From assembly GCA_032719365.1 (NCBI GenBank), contig CM064871.1:36243566-36307565 (forward strand): 64,000 nt of DNA, in the 5' to 3' direction. This DNA comes from Prinsepia uniflora. Its lineage: Eukaryota > Streptophyta > Magnoliopsida > Rosales > Rosaceae. The position numbers were made by a program, and so were the translations under genes. The stretch's first letter is position 1. Each line of letters starts with the position of its first letter. This document shows positions 31,418-42,035 of this stretch, piece after piece. The notes beneath the pieces were generated by a model. It searched no databases and was not told the origin of the DNA. It saw only the letters and a list, made by a program, of their open reading frames with translations.

Positions 31418-33790
31418 ATGTCTCCGCGACGCGAACCCCCTCCACGACCTAACGGCGATGCCGAGAGTGCTTCGATCGAACGAGCCCAGCGTCTTGGGGC
31501 TACGGTATTCAGTGGTGGAGCGGATCCCGAGGATGCCCACCGTTGGATTTCTCGGATTGAGCGGATTTTTACTGTGATGCACTGTCCTCTTGAGGAGCGG
31601 GTGGTGTTGGCTACCTTTCTACTTGATGGATCTGCTTATGAGTGGTGGTACACTCTGGAGTTGTCGGGTTGGGATGCCCGTACAGTGACTTGGGAGACCT
31701 TTCGTGAACGGTTTCTGGATCAGTATTATCCCCGTTCATTCCGTGATGCTAGGGAGACCGAGTTTCTGCAGCTCCAACAGGGGAGCATGTCCGTAGCTGA
31801 GTATGAACAGAAATTTCAGATGCTAGCTCGTTTTGCTCCTACCTTTGTATCTACTGAGGCTGAGAAATGCCGTAGGTTCGAGCTTGGTCTACGGGGTGAG
31901 ATACGGGCCATTGTGACGGCCGGAGCTTTTGCTACTCTCAGGGAGTTGTCTGATGCCGCGGTGCGGGTTGAGGCTAGTCTCCCGACACGTCCACAGTATT
32001 CTGGTGGTGGACAACGTCGCGGGCGTTCATATTCTGGACCGTATGGTCAGGGAGCCTCGAAGAAAGGACGTTATGGTGGAGCCTCATCTGCAGGCAATGA
32101 TCGTTATGGCAGGCCTGGTAACTATCAGGGTTCCGGATTCCGAGCGCCTAGGGCGCAGACTGCTCCGCAGGCGAGCGCGACTTCTGTTGCTTCCACGGGA
32201 CGGCAGGGTGGTGGTTTTGTTCGAGATGCTTCCATTGTCATCTGTTTCTTCTGTGGCGAGCGGGGCCACTACCGGAGGGATTGTCCATCTTTGCCACAGG
32301 GTGGTGGCGCAGGTCGGGGTGGAGCAGAGCAGGGACGGAGCACAGCTGCAGTTTCTGGGACTGGGAGCACTCGAGGAGGTGGTACCGGAGCGGCTAGTGG
32401 ACAGAGGGGCCGGGGCCGTGGGCGAGCAGCTGGACCACAGGCCCGAGTTTTCGCTGTTACGCAGCAGGAGGCCAGGGCAGCGCCTGGTGTTGTGACAGGT
32501 ACACTCACGATCTTTGGACATGATGTTTGTGCTTTAATTGATCCCGGAGCTACTCATTCATTTATTTCACGGGACTGTGAGTTGTTGGCGGGTAGAGAGG
32601 TGTCCGCATTGGACTGTGACATGGGAGTGAGTACGCCCACCGGAGATGTGTTTGTGGTGAACCAAGTGTTGCGGGAGTGCCCCGTAATGGTAGGTGATGT
32701 TGGTCTGGTGGCAGATTTGATACTCTTGGACTTGCACGACTTTGATGTCATCTTGGGTATGGATTGGTTGACGCTCCATCACGCCTCTATCGAATGCGTC
32801 GATAAGCGGGTTACTTTTCGGAGCCCGGGGCTACCGGAAACCACTTTTCAGGGAATTCAGCGAGCAACTCCTGTCGGAGTGATTTCTGCCCTGAAGGCAA
32901 GTAAGATGTTGAGGAAGGGGTGCCAGGGATACTTAGCCCGAGTGATGGATTCACGAGCTGCACCATTGCGGGTGGAGGATATACCGATTGTACGGGAGTT
33001 CCCGGATGTCTTTCCGGAGGATCTACCGGGATTGCCACTGCATCGAGATGTTGAGTTCACTATTGATCTGGTTCCAGGTACGCAACCTATTTCTCAGACT
33101 CCGTATCGTATGGCGCCAGCTGAGTTGAAAGAACTGAAGGCGCAGTTACAAGAATTACTTGAGATGGGATTTATTCGACCAAGTGTATCCCTCTGGGGAG
33201 CTCCGGTGTTGTTTGTGAGGAAAAAGGATGGGAGTTTGAGACTTTGCATCGATTACAGGCAACTGAATAAAGTAACAGTCAGGAACAAATACCCGTTGCC
33301 TCGGATCGATGATTTGTTCGATCAGCTGCGAGGAGCGCAGTACTTCTCCAAAATTGATCTACGTTCGGGGTATCATCAATTGCGGGTTAAGGATGAGGAT
33401 GTACCCAAGACAGCATTTAGGACCCGTTATGGTCATTATGAGTTCCTGGTGACGCCGTTTGGCTTGACCAACGTACCCGCAGCGTTTATGGATTTGATGA
33501 ACCGAGTGTTGCAGCCTTACTTGGACCACTTTGTCATCGTGTTCATTGACGATATCCTGGTCTACTCGAGGAGTGCGGAAGCGCACGAGGAGCACTTAAG
33601 GATGGTGCTGGGTACCTTGAGGGAAAACCAGTTGTATGCGAAGCTCAGCAAATGTCAGTTTTGGTTGACGAGCGTGAGTTTCTTGGGGCATGTGATCTCA
33701 ACTGACGGGATCAGTGTGGATTCTCAGAAAATTGAGGCAGTGGCGAAGTGGGAACAACCGAGGACCGTCATGGAAGTCAGGAGTTTCTAG
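31418..33790 (+). CDS. Gag-protease-reverse transcriptase open frame, copy 2 (790 aa, premature TAG)
   Basis: Domain map as in copy 1. Differences I see: Cys to Arg at EKC(C/R)RF in Gag, Ser to Ile just before the zinc knuckle, Pro to Leu in LPGLP(P/L)HRD, Ala to Val in the RT motif LTN(A/V)PAAF, and Thr to Met five residues before the stop. The RT motif change lies in a strongly conserved patch and may be damaging. The DPG protease site and the stop are shared with copy 1. Confidence 0.9.
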   Translation: MSPRREPPPRPNGDAESASIERAQRLGATVFSGGADPEDAHRWISRIERIFTVMHCPLEERVVLATFLLDGSAYEWWYTLELSGWDARTVTWETFRERFLDQYYPRSFRDARETEFLQLQQGSMSVAEYEQKFQMLARFAPTFVSTEAEKCRRFELGLRGEIRAIVTAGAFATLRELSDAAVRVEASLPTRPQYSGGGQRRGRSYSGPYGQGASKKGRYGGASSAGNDRYGRPGNYQGSGFRAPRAQTAPQASATSVASTGRQGGGFVRDASIVICFFCGERGHYRRDCPSLPQGGGAGRGGAEQGRSTAAVSGTGSTRGGGTGAASGQRGRGRGRAAGPQARVFAVTQQEARAAPGVVTGTLTIFGHDVCALIDPGATHSFISRDCELLAGREVSALDCDMGVSTPTGDVFVVNQVLRECPVMVGDVGLVADLILLDLHDFDVILGMDWLTLHHASIECVDKRVTFRSPGLPETTFQGIQRATPVGVISALKASKMLRKGCQGYLARVMDSRAAPLRVEDIPIVREFPDVFPEDLPGLPLHRDVEFTIDLVPGTQPISQTPYRMAPAELKELKAQLQELLEMGFIRPSVSLWGAPVLFVRKKDGSLRLCIDYRQLNKVTVRNKYPLPRIDDLFDQLRGAQYFSKIDLRSGYHQLRVKDEDVPKTAFRTRYGHYEFLVTPFGLTNVPAAFMDLMNRVLQPYLDHFVIVFIDDILVYSRSAEAHEEHLRMVLGTLRENQLYAKLSKCQFWLTSVSFLGHVISTDGISVDSQKIEAVAKWEQPRTVMEVRSF

Positions 33791-35017
33791 GGATTGGCTG
33801 GTTACTACAGGAGGTTTGTAGAGGGTTTCTCTACCATTGCTGCCCCGTTGACGCGACTGACGCGGAAGGGAGTCAAGTTTGAGTGGGATGGCGATTGTGA
33901 GCGTAGTTTTCGGGAGCTAAAGGAAAGGTTGACGTCTGCTCCTATACTGACCCTTCCAGACGACAGTGGGGAATTTGAGGTGTACAGTGATGCATCCTTA
34001 CAGGGTTTGGGATGTGTACTAATGCAGCATGGGAAAGTGATCGCCTATGCTTCGCGCCAGTTGAAACCGCATGAGCGCAATTATCCGACGCACGATTTGG
34101 AGTTAGCTGCTGTTGTGCATGCATTGAAGATTTGGAGACATCACCTGTACGGAGCGACTTGCAGAATGTTTACGGACCACAAGAGCCTAAAGTACTTGTT
34201 CACTCAGAAGGAGTTGAATGTGAGGCAGCGACGGTGGCTAGAGCTAATTAAGGATTATGATTGCACGATTGAGTACCACCCGGGAAAAGCCAATGTGGTG
34301 GCTGATGCTCTAAGCCGGAAGTCAACGCATTCTGTAGCACATCTACGGACGGTTCATTTGCCACTTTTGGTTGAACTCCGTAAGAATAGCATTGATTTGG
34401 GTTTGGATGGCCAAGGTGTCTTGCTGGCTAATTTTCATGTGAGACCACTCCTGGTCGATCGGATCGTTGAGGCTCAATCTCAAGATCCTGTCTCATGTGT
34501 ACTTCGGATTGAAGTGGAAGCCGGTGAACGGCTAGACTTTACAGTCAGGGAGGATGGAGCTTTGCTAAAAGAAGGACGGTTGTGTGTGCCCGGCGTGGAG
34601 GCACTGAAGAAGGAGATCTTGGACGAAGCTCATAGTTCGGCCTACGCGATGCATCCTGGTGGGACCAAGATGTATCGTACCTTGCGAGAGCACTACTGGT
34701 GGCCGGGAATGAAACGGGAGGTTGCCGAGTTTGTCAGCAGGTGTCTGATTTGCCAGCAAGTGAAGGCTGAGAGACAACGACCTTATGGAGCCTTGCAACC
34801 ACTACCTATTCCGGAATGGAAATGGGATCACTTGACGATGGATTTTGTGTTTGGACTTCCTAGGACACCCAGGGGTCACGATGGAGTTTGGGTGATTGTG
34901 GACAGGCTTACGAAATCAGCTCACTTCTTGCCAGTGCGAGAGAACTTCAGGATGACGCAGTTGGCCAGTTGTTTATTGACGAGATCATCCGTTTGCACGG
35001 TACTCCGGAATCAATAG
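33791..35017 (+). CDS. RNase H and N-terminal integrase frame, copy 2
   Basis: As in copy 1, opening directly after TAG and losing frame at about 34964. Differences include Ala to Glu next to the first RNase H Asp (F(A/E)VYSDAS) and Arg to Gln in VLM(R/Q)HGK. Catalytic residues of RNase H are kept. Confidence 0.87.
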   Translation, partial: GLAGYYRRFVEGFSTIAAPLTRLTRKGVKFEWDGDCERSFRELKERLTSAPILTLPDDSGEFEVYSDASLQGLGCVLMQHGKVIAYASRQLKPHERNYPTHDLELAAVVHALKIWRHHLYGATCRMFTDHKSLKYLFTQKELNVRQRRWLELIKDYDCTIEYHPGKANVVADALSRKSTHSVAHLRTVHLPLLVELRKNSIDLGLDGQGVLLANFHVRPLLVDRIVEAQSQDPVSCVLRIEVEAGERLDFTVREDGALLKEGRLCVPGVEALKKEILDEAHSSAYAMHPGGTKMYRTLREHYWWPGMKREVAEFVSRCLICQQVKAERQRPYGALQPLPIPEWKWDHLTMDFVFGLPRTPRGHDGVWVIVDRLTKSAHFLPVRENFRMTQLASCLLTRSSVCTVLRNQ

Positions 35018-35856
35018 TTTCTGACCGAGACCCAAGATTTACTTCTCGATTTTGGCAGAGTCTGCAGGAAGCATTTGGGACGAAACTTCGTTTCAGTACT
35101 GCATTTCATCCTCAGACTGACGGCCAGTCTGAGCGGACCATCCAGACATTGGAGGATATGTTTCATGACACTTGGGAGTCACACCTAGCCTTGATGGAAT
35201 TTGCCTACAACAACAGCTATCAAGCGAGCATTGGGATGGCTCCGTACGAAGCCTTGTACGGACGGCAGTGCAGAACTCCGTTGTGTTGGACGGACGTGGG
35301 TGAAAGGAAGCTGACTAAATCCGAATTGGTGGAACTGACGACCGAGAAGGTCAAACTCATCAGGGATCGGCTCAAGGCAGCCCAGGACAGACAAAAGAGC
35401 TATGTGGACCATCGGATTCGAGATCTGGAGTTTGCGGTCGGAGATCGGGTATTTCTGAAATTGTCCCCTTGGAAGGGTGTAGTGCGATTCGGCAGGCGAG
35501 GGAAGTTGAGCCCTCGTTATATTGGACCTTACGAGATTACCGAGAGGATTGGCCCGGTGGCCTACCGGCTGGCACTACCGCCAGAGCTTTCGAAGGTCCA
35601 CGATGTTTTCCATGTGTCGATGTTGCGGAAATATGTGTTTGACGCATCTCATGTACTGGAGGATCAGCCCATTGAACTTCGAGATGATTTGAGCTTCGAG
35701 GAACAACCGGTACAGATTTTGGATCGAAAGGAGAAAGTGATACGTCGGAAGACCGTTCCTCTGGTGAAGATCCTCTGGAGGAACCAGAATGTGGAGGAAG
35801 CCACATGGGAACCCGAGGCGCAGATGCGAGAACAGTTCCCTTACTTGTTTCCTTGA
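34966..35856 (+). CDS. Integrase core, C-terminal and chromodomain-like frame, copy 2 (21-bp deletion)
   Basis: As in copy 1, with LEDM running directly into FHDTWES because seven residues are deleted. Met to Thr in EAFG(M/T)KLRF; Leu to Ile and Val to Ile changes in the chromodomain-like tail. The deletion falls in the helix carrying the catalytic Glu, so a product would probably not fold normally. Confidence 0.87.
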   Translation, partial: QLFIDEIIRLHGTPESIVSDRDPRFTSRFWQSLQEAFGTKLRFSTAFHPQTDGQSERTIQTLEDMFHDTWESHLALMEFAYNNSYQASIGMAPYEALYGRQCRTPLCWTDVGERKLTKSELVELTTEKVKLIRDRLKAAQDRQKSYVDHRIRDLEFAVGDRVFLKLSPWKGVVRFGRRGKLSPRYIGPYEITERIGPVAYRLALPPELSKVHDVFHVSMLRKYVFDASHVLEDQPIELRDDLSFEEQPVQILDRKEKVIRRKTVPLVKILWRNQNVEEATWEPEAQMREQFPYLFP

Positions 35857-35890
35857 AATTTCGGGACGAAATTTCTTAAGGGGGGGAGAT
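35855..35890 (+). other. PPT and PPT-proximal hairpin, copy 2
   Basis: Same as 28288-28323: GAAATTTCG-GGA-CGAAATTTC followed by AAGGGGGGGAGAT, directly before LTR3. Confidence 0.85.
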
Positions 35891-38885
35891 TGTAACGCCC
35901 CGGACGTTCTGGTAATGTAATATTATTAAATATTGAATAAAATGACGTTTTTACCCCTGTGTTTGTGTGGTCAATTTGTTGACTTTTAGTTTTGGAGGTC
36001 GAACGGACGTTGGGTGATGACCGTGACGTAGTTCGGGATGTCACGAGTTCATAGACAGGTGGCACGTCCGATTCAGATGCTCGGAGTGAAAGTTATGATG
36101 TTCGGAGGTTCGGGGGCATTACCGTAATTTGGGCGTTATAAGGGGAAAAAGTTGACTTTTTGTTTGACAATTGATATCCATTTGACTCGAAGACCGTTAT
36201 GTTCATCTCGACGCCCCGAGTACAACGACAGGCGGCACGCTTGAAACGGACGTCGGACGACCGAGTTACGGGTCACGGAAGTTGGAGGGCATTTTGGTAA
36301 TTATTGCACAGAGGGGCATTTTGGTCATTTCACGGTGGTTACTGTAGCACCACCATGAGAAACAGAGTGCGGCCGTGGTGGTTTTGAGCGTGCATTTGTT
36401 TAAGGCTAAGTGGACTGGTGAGTGGGTTAGTTTATGGATTTTGAGGATTGTGGGAAGCAGCCAGACGTGTCTGGGCAGAGACTGAGTGCACGGGAGGAAC
36501 GGGAATGGCTGTGGTCTCTGTGTTTGCGGGAAACCAGTTTCAGAGGCCTCAGTTGGTCTCCCACGGGCTGTTGGCCATACAGATCGAATAACTGAGTATG
36601 GGATTGGAGTGAGGTTGGAGTTAGGATCATTTTGGTTCAATTTGCAAGCTGAGCATGAGAGGAATTGTGAGAGAAACCGTGAGCAACTGTTTCGGGTTTT
36701 TGGGGGGAAATCGCAGAGTTCAATTTCTAAGGGTCGAGGGATCATTCTAAACACTCAGTGAGTCTTCTGGGAGTGATAGAGTCTCAGCCGTGCAAGAATT
36801 GAAGGGATTCGAGCACGGATTTCCCAAGAACCCAAGGTCCAGTTCGAAGGAAAAACCAGTTGGAGGGAAAAATCTCATTCAACTTCTGGAGCCTGTTGAT
36901 CGAAACCAAAGGCCGTGTAAGACTTCTGGGGTCATTTCGTGCACAACCGTGCAAGAATTGAAGGAGGAGGAGGACGGTTTGGCCGGGAACCTGAGTCTCA
37001 GTTTCAGGGGAAAACCAGTGCTGTGGACGACTACTTCCAGGTAACGGCGAGCTAAATTGTTAGTGTCATTGTGTGCGTATGGGTCCCTTATTGCTACTGG
37101 TGAAGTTAATTTGGAAATGGAACCGTGTAGGGTGAGTTCCAGGAGTCGACTTGTTCGAGCTTGGATTGGGTCGATTTGGTGTAAGTCGAGGTTAACCAGT
37201 GTTGCAGACCTAAAATAAATGAGTTAGGGAAGATAATAGGATTGAAAACGGGTAGTTTTGACTGAGAATTGAGGGCTAACTGATCGGGTTGAGTCGCGGG
37301 TATCAGACCCGTTTAGCAGGCTGTTCGGGTAAGGGAGATGACACTGTAGCTTGGCGCGTGGCCTTCACGCGCAGCCGCTTTGGGCGGCGCGTGACGGCGC
37401 GTGTGGCGTCAACTCCGATCACGGTCAACATGAGAATTGATCCTTACAGTCTAAATAACATTTTATCTTTAGAGTTCGAATCGATCGGGAGTCATTCGGG
37501 ATAACTTCGGGAGTCCGGAAGATTAAGTCTTTAAGTTTATTTTCGCCGAAAAATCCGGAAAAATTAGGAAAAATCCTACGAGTTATTTTGGGATGTTTGT
37601 AACCCTTCTTGTACGTTTTCACAGGCCCGGACACTTCCGAAGCTACGGAGGAGCACGCGGGACGCGATTGACGTGTCCTAAGACTGTGAGTGGACTCTTT
37701 GATTTTTAAATTAGGCATGCATGACTATTTTGCTTATTTATCTCATGGTTTTACATATGATTTTACGATGGTGAGATGATATATCGGTTTTACTTGTTTT
37801 CACGTTTTTCGAGGTAATTATCGTATTTCACGCATTTCGAGATTTCGGTTTTTGCCTATGCATGCGTGATAATTTTTGATGAAGTATCTGGTTATGAATA
37901 TGCATGTTTCGGATTTATGATGTTTGATCATATTGTGAAGAAATCTTCTGTTAATTGCATGTGTTGGAATTTACATGTGAATTCGGGCATGAGTCCTGTT
38001 ACGATGAGAAATGTTTTGGAATAATGTTGGAAAAAAGAATTGTGATGAATCCTGATTTATTATGTTTAAAAACGGTTTTGGGTTTAAAGACCCGGTGGAT
38101 GGTTGGATCTGGTTTTGGGTTTAAAGACCCGGTATGTTGATTCTGGGGGCGGGCCCGAAAATTGAGTTTAAAGACTCGTGAGTTTAAAGACTCGATTATT
38201 ATGATACCCCCGAGGCCTACTAATCGTGTTTTGAGTTTAAAGACTCGTTGATATCCCGGGAAGGCCTAATGTTGAGTTTAGAGACTCGGATGGATCCAAC
38301 GGCATAATCATGATTATTGTTTTATGTTTCACTTGATTTGTGCAAATAATGTTTCAAAATGACGATTTCTGGAATCTGGTATTATTACATGGTTTTACAT
38401 GAGTGATGACGATCCCTGTAACGTTTTTCTTGTGTTTCGGAAAAAGAGTTTTCAAAAGTTTAACACACAAATTTTGAATACTTGGTTATGCATGCGGATT
38501 ACAAAACTGGAGGGCGAACCCAATTACGGAAAAACTGTTTTCCCTGTTAAACTTATGTTTTGGTCCACTCACACCTTGTTGTTTTAAATTCCCTCCAGGT
38601 CGTGGTACAAGCGTGGGGGCAAGCGCCGAGGCAGAGGCGGAGGCATAACGTTTTCCGTTGCGGAGTAGTTAGTTCACAGAGTAGGACTTGTTCTTTAATT
38701 TGTTTTGTAATATTGCTCTGTGAAACTGTGGACTTGACGTCCAGTCGGATGTATGTGTTTAATCTCCCTGGTCTGACAATGGGTGTGTTGTAATTTTAAC
38801 TAGTTCCGGTCTTTTTGATTCGATTGTCAGACGGGAGCAGGATGCTTCCCGATTATCGAGGCGATAATCGGGGTGGGTCCTGTCA
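35891..38885 (+). repeat. LTR3 of element B (2995 bp)
   Basis: 3' LTR of internal 2, ending GGGTGGGTCCTGTCA at 38885, then GAATA and LTR A2. Private differences from LTR2 include GATTCAGATG (36071), TTGCAAGC and GAGCATGAG (about 36643-36657) and GGATTTCCC (about 36818). The putative intron is 37686-38598. Confidence 0.95.
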
Positions 38886-39512
38886 GAATAAGGTGTGGAT
38901 TTGATTATAAAATTAATTAATTAATATTAATTAATTAAGTGAGATCCCCTTTTTAGGGGAATTGACCAATAGGATGAGTGACACTTGTCACTCATCCATG
39001 GGACCCACCAAAATATCTGCCCAATCAGATATTACCAACTCATCACTTTCTCGAAGTACGTGCATAGTGAAACCGAACTTCCGTGACCCACAACTCTCCC
39101 GTTCGAAGTCCGATTTCAGTGTGTCGTCTGTCTACGGATTCGTATCGTCCAGATCTACGTAACGGTCTTCGGCCCTCGTCCATCGGACCTCTCGGTCAAA
39201 AAGTCAACATTTGCCCCTTTTTAACTAAAATTACCAAATTGCCCCTAAACTTCCGAACGTCATAACTTCCTCCTCGAACGACAAAATTGAACGTGCCACC
39301 TGTCTATGAACTCGTGACGTCACGAACTACGTCACGGTCATCGGTCAATGTCTGTTTGACAGTCCGAATGAAAAGTGAACGTTTTGCCACGACTAAGGGC
39401 AAAACGGTCATTTTTTATCGTTCGTCCGATTTAGCCTAACTAATCACCGATTAACCTCACTAATCGTGATTAGTCACTAATCTAATCTAGGAATTCGGGA
39501 CGGGTCGTTACA
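38886..39512 (-). repeat. TSD GAATA (38886-38890) and LTR A2, second piece
   Basis: Continues LTR A2 after element B and includes the AT palindrome, CCCCT/AGGGG hairpin and 26-bp palindrome (38972-38997). It contains TGACGTCACGAACTACGTCACG (ACGT-core bZIP-type sites near 39316) and ends GGTCGTTACA at 39512. Confidence 0.9.
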
Positions 39513-42035
39513 ACCTTCGCTCCTTAATTAATTTCGTCCTTGAAATTCCAACCGACCTAAATCCAACCGTTTTTCCCTCCTTAATTTGTTTCAAACTTGA
39601 AACTCCAACTATCTTGATTCCACATCCACCTCGTGGAAAGTAGAATCGACCTCGAAACACGTGTACACTCGTACACCCACTAACCAGAATAATACTCGTC
39701 TGCAACCAGACGTACCCCTAACACGCTCGTTACATCGACTACATTCGACCATGTCGAATGACAGTAATTACATGTTCCGAACTGACGCCACTTGTCAATA
39801 TCAGGACAACCCGAGTACCCTATGAGCTAACCACTTTTCAAATCTACCCTTTCGCTGACAAAAACAACTAGACAGTTCCTTGCTCAATCACTAACTATCT
39901 TGACGTATACTCCCACTGGGAGTCACCAAAACTCACTCTACGATCCACGCCGACACCTCCGACAACCGTCACCACTTAACAGTCGTCAGTCGCAAACTGA
40001 TACGACCCACACTCGTGGTTACACTAACCACAAACACGCTCAACCTGAGTATACGTATACTAACAAAGCACTCAACATGTGTGTAACTGGACCCATCAGA
40101 ATTACCATGACCCAATGCATTGTATCCAATGTCTAGTTCACGACCTCAACTACCCCAATGGTATCGGAACTAAGCCGACTACTAACACACTCACCAACGT
40201 ATCACTGGTATATCCAGAATACCGCTACCAGACACCACAAGTCTATCCAGTATCGTACCTCAAACAATGTACAAGGTACGTACATCTACCCATCAATCAG
40301 CTTACAATCACAACAACCACGACAACACGACCACCTAGGTCGTTACCAACAACGTTTCAATTTTGGAGTCCATCTGCCCAATTCAGTATTAGACAAATCG
40401 AAACTCCAACCCATTATCTATTTCCAAATCCGAATCCGAAATCATTATTCTGTAAGCTAGCATTTGGAATAACCATTCCGAACCCAAATCCATAAAAGAA
40501 AATCCACAGTCAAGCTCTAGAACCAAATCCTGAATCGTCACCCAGAATCCGATTCCAAAACCCGAAATCTCATTCTCGTCTACCGAGACGCACTATATCC
40601 GAACCTATCGGATACCTTTTCAAACGATTACTCCAATACCATCGATTGACTTCATAGGAAAGCCAATCACAATATCCACACATCCCAAAGGCTGACCATA
40701 TCCGACCCCGTCGGAAAACTACTCACTTGAGTAATATACCATATGGGATTCACTTCGAAAAGAAGTTCAGTCCCAACATCGTTAACTCAACATCCAAGTA
40801 AGAGTGATAAACTCACCATATATCTGGATCATCAAGATCACGATCCAGATCCATCACTACGTCACCCGACTATAGACGTCACGATCCTCGATCGTCACGA
40901 CGTCCAATGTCCCCAACATCAAAGTCCTAGACCTTTTCCCACATCTAAATAGATTAGTCAACGATGAGACACGTCGAGACTATGGGTTCTTACTAATTAC
41001 TTCGTATCGATCCTTGTCATTCTTCCTAGAAAAAACCAAGGAGGATCCAAGATAATCCCCGGGTTCACCAACCAATACACGATCAGTGTACTAGTGGCAA
41101 CCAATGACATCTACATTATCAATATCATCTACCACATCAATCATGGTAGAATCCGAGAAGTCACCTCAATCGCAACCTCTCACGATTCCGAGGTTCCAAC
41201 AAAATTGGAAACAAAATACCCGGACATCAACCAGGTGTCCCCTAACCAATTTAACTCTATCCGAGATCCACTCTGGGACCACCGATACCGAACATATGCC
41301 CATCACGACGGATGTGACTCAACGTCATCACAATCACCGGTACCAGCACCAGCACTAGTACCAGTACCAACGCATTATCACCTGCACTAGTATCAGCACA
41401 CAAGCATTCATACTAGTAGCAGCGCACTAACACCAGCACACCGTGTGCAAACCTGACAACCCTGGATCTCCGCTCATCCCGACCAACGACCTTGAACCTC
41501 TGCTCGTTTTGGAGAAACTCTGCCTCCATCGTACCCAACTCCTCTGGTTACAGTCACCCTGATAACTCATACGAGAAAAGGAAACGTCACGAGAGGGTCA
41601 CCGATCCCCAACAACTGTAACTACAACCATCCTCGGTAGTAGTGCCTGCCACAGACTCGTGCAGACCCAACTACCAGACATCACAATCGAGATTCGCGTC
41701 CAACGGAATCAATCGATCGTACCAACTACTCTGTATCCCCGCTCCGGGATTCCATCGACAAGTACCAACCCTGATAACTTGTCCAACCAATCACTAACCA
41801 GTCGTAACTCGACTCAACCAATGTCGTCTACCAGGTCGCCGGCGACCTTAGTTATACCAACAATCCATAACAACTATGGTAGTACGACGACCAACTAGGT
41901 CTAACCGACAAGTACAACCCCGACTGCAGAATGCAGTCCCAACAAAAGCTGACACGACTATACCAACTAACGAATCCAAATCCGAATAGTCGTCCAAGTC
42001 AAACCACTCGTCAACTCACATTTCCGAACCATACA
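39513..42035 (-). mobile_element. Internal region 2 of element A (non-coding, left end deleted)
   Basis: Nearly the same sequence as 15191-17700, starting with the reversed PPT (AACCTTCGCTCCTTAATTAA). It breaks off at ACCATACACCCGAGGT (about 42036), where internal 1 continues for a further 430 bp to its primer site. Primer site and the adjoining LTR end are therefore missing for this unit. Confidence 0.82.

Larger units (their letters stand above)
31418..35856 (+). pseudogene. gag-pol polyprotein gene of element B, copy 2 (disabled)
   Basis: Same organisation as copy 1 and the same three lesions: DPG protease site (32540-32548), TAG (33788-33790), frameshift (about 34964-34968). In addition, 21 bp present in copy 1 at 27573-27593 are missing after 35160, removing seven residues just after the integrase catalytic Glu. 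Point differences from copy 1 are few. Confidence 0.92.
20736..38885 (+). mobile_element. Element B: Tekay/Del-type gypsy element as LTR-internal-LTR-internal-LTR
   Basis: Three LTRs of exactly 2995 bp (20736-23730, 28324-31318, 35891-38885) flank internal regions of 4593 bp (23731-28323) and 4572 bp (31319-35890). One pair of GAATA duplications encloses the 18,150-bp array. Each internal region has a Met-tRNA primer site, a gag-pol region in the order Gag-PR-RT-RH-INT with a chromodomain-like tail, and a PPT. Both copies are defective through shared lesions. By hand I see about 11 differences between LTR1 and LTR2 and 5 between LTR2 and LTR3, so insertion is recent; it is the innermost layer of the nest. 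Confidence 0.95.

Noticed and set aside
40079..40495. 138-codon frame in internal region 2 of A and relatives at 15757-16044 and 61271-61549
   Set aside because: Low-complexity composition on the strand opposite to the element, with different lengths and frames in the three copies; no sign of protein conservation.
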